The notes below the pieces were generated by a model that ran no database searches, was not told the origin of the DNA, and worked only from the letters and a program-made list of their open reading frames with translations. From positions 186,001 to 250,000 of the forward strand of contig CAVWFR010000032.1 of assembly GCA_963754305.1 (NCBI GenBank): 64,000 nt of DNA. The letters run 5' to 3'. Source of the stretch: DATEDA01 sp963754305. Its GTDB lineage: Bacteria > Pseudomonadota > Gammaproteobacteria > Burkholderiales > SG8-39. Shown piece by piece: positions 58,329 through 64,000 of the stretch (position 1 is its first letter; each line of letters starts with the position of its first letter). Both the position numbers and the translations under genes were made by a program.

Positions 58329-58799
58329 TCATGGTCGATGACGAGTGCCTCATACGCCGCAGTTGGAGGATCGGATCTACGCGCTGCCTCAGAAGTTCCC
58401 GGCCATCCCGGTGCGTATGGGGTGCGCACTCTACGCATCACGCACTTGCCGATGGCTGACGGATCGCGAAATCGATAGGCGACAGGGCGGTGTATCGGCG
58501 CGGCGCTCCCGGGATCGCACCGAAAACCCGCGCCGATACTGCGTGTAGCCGGGGCTAGTCCGTTCAGCCTAGACGATGCGACTTACCGTCTATGGCGCTC
58601 GTTCGGTGCGGCATGTGAAACAACTGACAGAGGACGGACGAGTCAGCAAGCCGCAGCGGAAGCCGGATAAGCATGCGACGTCGTCAAGGCATCGGCCAAA
58701 CGCCAGCGCAGAGCGCGCTCGTTCGCCATTCGAGCGTCGCTGCGTCGGGCGTTCGCGGCGTGTACCATCGAATCGAGAACGTCATGCCGGAGCAGTTGA
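58329..58799. other. Gene-poor stretch upstream of the urocanase-like gene
   Basis: About 470 bases with no reading frame that looks like a protein. Composition is slightly less GC-rich than the neighbours. I see no terminator, tRNA or clear promoter. It may hold the promoter of the following three-gene unit or degraded sequence. Confidence 0.5.
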
Positions 58800-60455
58800 G
58801 TGGGAGTCGTCACAGAGAAGATAAAGACCCGTCCGCGCGTCGTCGCGGCGCGTGGGACCGCGCTGCGCTGCCGGGGCTGGAGGCAGGAAACCGTCCTCCG
58901 GCTACTCGAGAACAATCTCGAGAACGCCGAGCGTCCTGAAGACCTCGTGGTGTACATGTCGGCCGCGCGGGCGGCACGCGACTGGTCGTCGTTCGACCGC
59001 ATCGTCGCGGTGCTCAAGGATCTGCGGGACGACGAAACGCTGGTCGTTCAGTCGGGCAAGCCCATCGTACGTTTCCGGACGCACGCGCGCGCACCGCGCG
59101 TGATCATGGCAAACGGAGTAGTCGTTGGCCGCTGGACCGACGAGAAGACGGTGTTCGAACTCGAGCGCGCCGGTCTGACAATCATCCCCGGCATGACCGC
59201 CGCCGCTTGGCAGTACATCGGCAGCCAGGGCATCGTGCAGGGCACCTACCAGAGCTTCTCCGGCGCCGCCGAGCGCTTCGGCGGCACGCTCGCCGGGCGC
59301 TCTATCCTCACTGCGGGCTGCGGCGGCATGGGGGGAGCGCAGCCCCTCGCCGGCAGGATGGCGGGCGCTGCCACGCTGGTTGTCGAAGTCAACCCCGAGC
59401 GGCTGCAGCGTCGCATCGCCACGGGCTACCTTGACCGCGCCGCCGGGTCGATCGACGAGGCGCTGGCCTGGATGGGGGCGCTGCAGCAGCGCGGCGAGGG
59501 TGGATCTGTCGGCCTCGCGGGCAACGTCGTGGATGTTCATGAAGCCTTGCTCGCGCGCGGCTGGCAGCCCGACGTCGTCACCGATCAGGTGACGGTGGAT
59601 CCTCTGCGTGGATATGTCGCTTCCGGCCTCACGCCCGCCGAGATGGAAGCGCTGGTCAAGCTCGATCCCGCCGAGGCGCTACGCCGCGGCAACGAGACGC
59701 TCGTGCGCCACGCGCGTGCGCTGGTGGAGTTCCGCCGGCGGGGTGCCCTCGTCTTCGAGTATGGCAACACGCTGCGCATGCGGGCGTCGGACGCCGGCTA
59801 CGGTGAAGCCCTGACGCTGGAATCCTTCGTCACGCTGTTCATCCGCCCGCTCTTCTGCCGCGGCATCGGCCCGTTCCGCTGGATAGCGGTGTCCGGCGAC
59901 GCGCGCGACATCGAGGCTACGGAGGCCATCGCCACGCGGCTGTTCCCGGCGGAGCACCGTCTCCTGCGCTGGCTGGAGCTCGCACGCACGAACGTGCAGT
60001 TCCAGGGGTTGCCCGCCCGCATCGGCTGGCTTGGACACGGGGAGCGCAGCCGCTTCGCCCTTGCGGTGAACGAAGCGGTGGGGTGTGGGGAGATCTGCGC
60101 ACCCGTGGCATTCACTCGCGACCACCTGGATGCCGGTTCGGTGGCGAGCCCGTTCCGCGAGACCGAGAAGATGGCCGACGGCAGCGACGCCATCGGCGAC
60201 TGGCCCGTGCTGAACGCGCTGCTCGCCTGCGCCTCCGGCGCGGACCTCGTCGCGGTGCACGCCAACGTCGGCCGCATGATCAGCGCCGGGCAAACGGCGA
60301 TCGCCGACGGGACACCGTTCGCAGCCGAGCGGCTGCAGGCGGTCCTCGACGGTGACACCGGGCTCGGCATCGCGCGCTATGCGGACGCAGGCTACGAGGA
60401 GGCCGCGCGCGCCTGCGAGGCGTTCGGCGTCGGGCTCGGGCTGCCGGAGGCATGA
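58800..60455 (+). CDS. Urocanase-family hydratase, divergent (S-methyl thiourocanate hydratase-like)
   Basis: A 551-residue homologue of urocanate hydratase, which adds water to urocanate using tightly bound NAD. The family pattern is clear: RVVAARGTALRCRGWRQETVLRLLENNL, the NAD loop GCGGMGGAQPLA (173-184), DQVTVDPLRGY, FIRPLFCRGIGPFRW and RDHLDAGSVASPFRETEKM. However, after Tyr52 it reads MSAARAARDW instead of GGxGxAARNW, the catalytic Cys in ARICW of classical enzymes is Gly409, and the GGGVGMG loop is replaced by VGRMISAGQ (about 490-498). Coupling to DUF917 suggests S-methyl thiourocanate or another substituted urocanate as substrate. GTG start, not certain. Confidence 0.85.
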   Translation: MGVVTEKIKTRPRVVAARGTALRCRGWRQETVLRLLENNLENAERPEDLVVYMSAARAARDWSSFDRIVAVLKDLRDDETLVVQSGKPIVRFRTHARAPRVIMANGVVVGRWTDEKTVFELERAGLTIIPGMTAAAWQYIGSQGIVQGTYQSFSGAAERFGGTLAGRSILTAGCGGMGGAQPLAGRMAGAATLVVEVNPERLQRRIATGYLDRAAGSIDEALAWMGALQQRGEGGSVGLAGNVVDVHEALLARGWQPDVVTDQVTVDPLRGYVASGLTPAEMEALVKLDPAEALRRGNETLVRHARALVEFRRRGALVFEYGNTLRMRASDAGYGEALTLESFVTLFIRPLFCRGIGPFRWIAVSGDARDIEATEAIATRLFPAEHRLLRWLELARTNVQFQGLPARIGWLGHGERSRFALAVNEAVGCGEICAPVAFTRDHLDAGSVASPFRETEKMADGSDAIGDWPVLNALLACASGADLVAVHANVGRMISAGQTAIADGTPFAAERLQAVLDGDTGLGIARYADAGYEEAARACEAFGVGLGLPEA

Positions 60456-61528
60456 GCGTCCGGCGGCTTCGTCAGCCGGAGCTGGAGGCGGCGATCCTCG
60501 GCGGCCTGCTGCTGTCTTCGGGAGGCAGCGGCATGACCTCGTCCGCGCGCCACCGCGCACTCGGGGAGGAGGCGCTCGCGCTGGGCGAGGTGCGGCTCGC
60601 GCCGCTCGACACCTTTGGCGCGGAAGACTACCTCGTGGTCGCTACCGCGGTCGGGGCGCCAGGGACCTCGGGCGCGCGCACGACGCCCGGCGATTCGCTC
60701 GTGGCCGCACGCGCCATCGAAACCGCCTGCGGCAAGGAGATCGCCGGCGCAATGGTGGCGCACGTGCCGGGCCTGTACGCATGGACGATTGCGGCCGGGC
60801 TCGGCATCGCGCTCGCCGATGCTGGCACCAACGGTCGCGCACATCCCACCGAGCGCATGGGCGGCATGGGCCTCGCCTCTAAACCGGACGCGGTGCTGTG
60901 GCAGGCCGCGTATGCGGCTGGCGCGGAAGGCGATCCGCCGCTCTCGGTACTGGCGCACGGTCATCCGACGAAGACTTCGCACGTGCTGCGCGCCGCGTCG
61001 GTGCAGAACGGCGGACTGATCAACGCCGCACGGGGGCCGTTCACGGCAACATTCGTACGCGAGCATGGCGCGCCTGGGGCGATCAGCTTCGCGTTGGACC
61101 TGGGCGGAGCGATGATGGCGGCGCGCGGCGAGGGGCGCATCGCGGCCGCGGCGGAGTTTCTAGGCGGCTCGGTGCTGATCGAGGGCGTGGTCGCTGAGAA
61201 CACCGTGCGCTACGGCGGCGGCTTCGACGCCGGCTTCGTCACGGTGAAAAGCGGCGCGCGACGCGTGGCGCTCGGCGTCTACAACGAATTCATGACGGCC
61301 GACGAGGCGGGTGAGCGCATCTGCACGTTCCCGGACTTCCTCGGCAGCCTCGATCCGGCGAGCGGCGACCCGGTCGCGATCTCGGCACTCGACGCCGGGG
61401 CGCGCGTGGTGGTGGTCATGGCCCCGCGCACGAGCATCCCGCTCGGCGCGGGCGTGTTCGACAGCACGGTGTACGCCGAGGTCGAGGCGGCCATGGGCTG
61501 CGCGCTGTCACCCTACGTTTTCACATGA
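60452..61528 (+). CDS. DUF917 protein, S-methyl thiohydantoin desulfurase-like
   Basis: DUF917 family protein of 358 residues. It has an N-terminal LGGLLLSSGGSGMTS glycine loop, PLDTFGAEDYLVVATAVGAPGTS, THPTERMGGMGL-type segment, and the C-terminal VLIEGVVAENTVRYGGGFDAGFVTV. Its family includes S-methyl thiohydantoin desulfurase, which replaces a methylthio group on a hydantoin ring by oxygen, and hydantoinase-linked proteins. The ATG overlaps the urocanase-like stop (ATGA), so both proteins are made together, as expected for consecutive steps: hydration of a urocanate analogue, then work on the resulting imidazolone/hydantoin-type ring. Confidence 0.82.
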   Translation: MSVRRLRQPELEAAILGGLLLSSGGSGMTSSARHRALGEEALALGEVRLAPLDTFGAEDYLVVATAVGAPGTSGARTTPGDSLVAARAIETACGKEIAGAMVAHVPGLYAWTIAAGLGIALADAGTNGRAHPTERMGGMGLASKPDAVLWQAAYAAGAEGDPPLSVLAHGHPTKTSHVLRAASVQNGGLINAARGPFTATFVREHGAPGAISFALDLGGAMMAARGEGRIAAAAEFLGGSVLIEGVVAENTVRYGGGFDAGFVTVKSGARRVALGVYNEFMTADEAGERICTFPDFLGSLDPASGDPVAISALDAGARVVVVMAPRTSIPLGAGVFDSTVYAEVEAAMGCALSPYVFT

Positions 61529-61544
61529 GCAAAGGAGCGTCACC

Positions 61545-62519
61545 ATGCGATTCGTGACCGGCGTGCTCGCCGTTGGCCTGGCAGCCTTCTTCGCCGGCGC
61601 ATCCGCGCAGGACGTCGCGAGCTATCCGTCCAAGCCGATTCGCGTGGTCATTCCCTTCCCCCCGGGGGGTGCGACCGACCTGATCACGCGCAAAATCGGC
61701 GAGGAACTCGGCAAGCGCTGGCACCAGCCGGTGGTGGTGGAGAACAAGCCGGGCGCGAACACGATCATCGGCACCGAGGCCGTGGCGAAGGCGGAACCCG
61801 ACGGCTACACGCTCCTGATGACCTCGCCCGCGGGCCTCGTGCAGCTGCCGCCGCTCTTTCCGAAGCTGCCGTACGAGCCGGTGCAGGACTTCATGCCGCT
61901 CACGCAGATCGCCGAGGTTGCGACCGTGCTGGTGGTGCCCGCGGACATCCCGCCGAAGACGGTGCGCGAGCTGGCCGACTGGCTCAGAGCGAACCCCGGC
62001 AAGACGAGCTACGCAAGCCTTGGGCTCGCGAGCACGCTGCACATTTACGGCGAGGCATTCAAGCGGGCCGCGAAGGCCGACACCACGCACGTTCCTTACA
62101 AGGGCGACGCGCCGGCAATGACCGATCTGCTGTCGGGGCGTGTGCAGTACATGTTCAACAATCCGGTGTCGGCGATCAACTATGCAAAGCAGGGCCGGGT
62201 GCGCATCCTCGCGGTAACCGGCGAGAAACGCCTGCCGGCAATCCCCGATGTGCCGACGATGGCGCAGGCGGGCTTTGCCGGGTTCGAGACCGTGGGCTGG
62301 TTTTCGTTTTTCGTGCACGCGAAGACGCCGCGGCCGATCGCCGAGAAGTTGCACGGTGCGCTCTCCGAGATCATCCGCTCGCCCGAGATGGGCGCCTTCC
62401 TCGTCGAACGAGGGACGTTGCCTACCGGCATCGGCCTGGACGAGTTCGCGCGCACGGTCGCGGCCGAGCGTGCCGCCTGGGCGAAGCTCATCAAGGAGAA
62501 CGATATCCGGCTCGATTGA
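61545..62519 (+). CDS. Bug/TctC-type periplasmic binding protein
   Basis: Solute-binding protein of 324 residues, Bug family. A signal peptide (1-22, ending GASA) precedes YPSKPIRVVIPFPPGGATD, VENKPGANTIIGTEAVAKAEPDGYT, HVPYKGDAPAM and IPDVPTMAQAGF. The ribosome site AAGGAGC is strong and the gene is 16 bases after the DUF917 gene. It likely captures the substrate of the upstream enzymes. The membrane TctA/TctB parts are not adjacent, so it may use the ones encoded elsewhere. Confidence 0.93.
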   Translation: MRFVTGVLAVGLAAFFAGASAQDVASYPSKPIRVVIPFPPGGATDLITRKIGEELGKRWHQPVVVENKPGANTIIGTEAVAKAEPDGYTLLMTSPAGLVQLPPLFPKLPYEPVQDFMPLTQIAEVATVLVVPADIPPKTVRELADWLRANPGKTSYASLGLASTLHIYGEAFKRAAKADTTHVPYKGDAPAMTDLLSGRVQYMFNNPVSAINYAKQGRVRILAVTGEKRLPAIPDVPTMAQAGFAGFETVGWFSFFVHAKTPRPIAEKLHGALSEIIRSPEMGAFLVERGTLPTGIGLDEFARTVAAERAAWAKLIKENDIRLD

Positions 62520-62708
62520 GTCCGGTGGCGCCGGAGCAGCCCTTGCTCTAGCTCGCGCTGGAGGCCGAACGGCGCCGCGAAGTTCGAGCCGACCCATCCC
62601 AACCGTTCGGATTCGACGCCGGTGATGCAGCGCTGGGGGCGGCGTTTCGGCGGAACTCACGCGCCCGAGGCCGGGCAGCCCCACCGCGGGTTGCGCGCGA
62701 GAATCCGA

Positions 62709-63383
62709 TCACGCCGGAATGCCGATCTCCTTGAGCAGCGCTTTCACGCCGTTCCAGCCGATCTGGACGCCGATGCTGAGCACGATGAAGGCAGATAGAC
62801 GCAGCACGATGATCATGCCCTGGTGCCCGATGCGTGCGGCAAAACGCTCCGCATAACGGTATGTGAGCAGGATCGACAATGCAACAATGCCGGCGCCGAT
62901 GATGGCGGCCAGGATTTGGATCAGCACCTGATCGAGCGTGTGCGAGTGGTTGGCGCCGACGGTGACCGCCACCGACATCACCCCTGGATCGACCGTCAGC
63001 GGCATCGTCAGCGGGTAGAAGGATCGCGCCATTGCAGCGGCCGAGGCCTGGCGCGGGTCGACCGTCATCTCGGGCGGTTTTGGATCGTCGTCGAGCAGCT
63101 TCCAGCCGAGCGAGCATACGACCGCGCCTCCAGCCACCTGGATGACGGCGACGGACAATTCGAACAGGCGCAGGACGAGCGAGCCGAACAGCAGGGAGCC
63201 CAGCAACAGGCCGAACGAGTACACCGCGATCCGTCGCGCCAGCGCGCTGCGTGTTGCGGCGTCGCAACCGTGCGTCATGCGAAGGAAAATCGGTGCGTCG
63301 CCCGGTGGATTTACGACGGGCAGAACAGCGCCCACAACCACCAGGATGGCGCCGAAGAGTTGAGCAAAGTCGTTCCAGACCAT
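62709..63383 (-). CDS. MarC family integral membrane protein
   Basis: MarC-type membrane protein of 224 residues from the ATG giving MVWNDFAQLFGAILVVVGAVLPVVNPPG. It has six likely helices. The family signature PVVNPPGDAPIFLRMT and the central MPLTVDPGVMSVAVTVGAN are clear. MarC proteins were once linked to multiple antibiotic resistance, but no transport role is proven. Longer in-frame translation upstream is not membrane-like. Confidence 0.9.
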   Translation of the reverse strand: MVWNDFAQLFGAILVVVGAVLPVVNPPGDAPIFLRMTHGCDAATRSALARRIAVYSFGLLLGSLLFGSLVLRLFELSVAVIQVAGGAVVCSLGWKLLDDDPKPPEMTVDPRQASAAAMARSFYPLTMPLTVDPGVMSVAVTVGANHSHTLDQVLIQILAAIIGAGIVALSILLTYRYAERFAARIGHQGMIIVLRLSAFIVLSIGVQIGWNGVKALLKEIGIPA

Positions 63384-63628
63384 CGAGCGCCTTGCAGGTA
63401 GCCAATCGATTCGCAAAGCATACAACGTGGCCGCACTGCGTCCGCCGGCGGGCAGCAACTCTCGCATGTAGCGCTGGACCCGAGCCGCAGCGGCGGATCG
63501 CGTCGAAATACTCGAGGGCTCGCGACTGTATATCCATTGGCTGCCACCGCGGTGTGCCGTCGCGGAGGGGAGCAGCAAGGTGTACCCTTCGGCCGCGCGC
63601 AAGCCCTTTCACGAAAGGAGGCAAACCG

Positions 63629-64000
63629 TGTCACGCACCGTTCTCACATTCATCCCCTGTGCCCTGCTGGCGTTCTCGATCGTCGGCCAGGCGCAGCAGG
63701 CGCAGCAGCCGCCGCGGCCGCAGATCCAGACCACCAAAGTCGACGGCACGGACGGCGTTTACGTCTTCCGCAACGGCGGTCACCAGGCGATGTTCATCGT
63801 CACCAACGACGGCGTGATCGCCACCGACCCGGTCGCCTACGGCCGGCCGACCGGCGGGCAGGCCTATCTCGACGAGATCCGCAAGGTCACCGACAAGCCG
63901 GTGAAATATGTCATCTACAGCCATCACCACTACGACCACATCGCGGGCGGCAAGGTGCTCAAGGACGCTGGCGCGACTTTCATCGCCCACCAGCGTGCGA
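63629..64000 (+). CDS. Secreted metallo-beta-lactamase-fold hydrolase, 3'-truncated by window edge
   Basis: A reading frame open to the window end, 124 codons visible. The GTG start has a strong AAAGGAGG site (63615-63622). A signal peptide (about 1-24, ending GQAQQ) precedes a beta-lactamase-like start with KVDGTDGVYVFRNGGHQ, TNDGVIATDPV and the zinc motif SHHHYDHIAGG (H-x-H-x-D-H). It could be a lactonase, hydroxyacylglutathione hydrolase-like enzyme or quinoprotein-type relative. The substrate-defining half is outside the window. Confidence 0.88.

Noticed and set aside
62521..62535. TCCGG-N5-CCGGA stem after the Bug gene as terminator
   Set aside because: Only five pairs and no T-run follows.

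Overview
The window is high-GC DNA that reads as a betaproteobacterial chromosome, most like Burkholderiales or relatives. Three things point there: the gene order rpoB-rpoC ... rpsL-rpsG-fusA-tuf-rpsJ running straight into the S10, spc and alpha operons, two Bug (TctC-type) solute-binding proteins, and a phenylacetate cluster with a TetR-type regulator. No rRNA, tRNA, CRISPR array or intact insertion sequence was seen.

Region 1 (1-14143) starts inside rpoB, followed by rpoC and a clear intrinsic terminator. A catabolic block then separates rpoC from rpsL: a small lipoprotein, and on the minus strand paaA-paaB-paaC-paaD-paaE plus a TetR regulator (phenylacetyl-CoA epoxidase), a gamma-glutamyltransferase remnant and an Old Yellow Enzyme. 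A perfect 14-bp palindrome upstream of paaA is the likely operator.

Region 2 (14144-33655) is one plus-strand run of translation genes: rpsL, rpsG, fusA, tuf, then rpsJ through rpsQ, rplN through rpmJ including secY and infA, and rpsM-rpsK-rpsD-rpoA-rplQ, closed by a terminator. Sigma70-like promoters are visible before rpsL and before rplN. Oddities are a strong hairpin directly before fusA, a tuf gene with foreign-looking codon use that ends abruptly near its 3' end, and low-complexity tails on S3 and L15.

Region 3 (33656-48724) is accessory. It has a SAM hydrolase, a DUF488 protein, and a tightly coupled NfeD-SPFH-TctC-TctB-TctA run. These are followed by a FlgN-like protein with a degenerate receiver, a four-PAS NarL-type two-component system, a dipeptide-type binding protein, and a RidA/hydrolase/membrane-protein group.

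Region 4 (48725-64000) is a mosaic. It holds a HicAB module abutting a salicylate 5-hydroxylase-like oxygenase (alpha and beta only), several decaying genes (a membrane protein remnant and a frameshifted SDR), a DUF899 protein, an alpha/beta hydrolase, a hydrolase-LuxR fusion, a DUF1624 membrane protein, and small DUF1127 and DUF3574 proteins. The most interesting unit follows: a divergent urocanase homologue translationally coupled to a DUF917 (S-methyl thiohydantoin desulfurase family) protein and a Bug binding protein. This is plausibly a pathway for an ergothioneine-derived or other substituted imidazole. The window ends with a MarC-family protein and a truncated metallo-beta-lactamase-fold enzyme.
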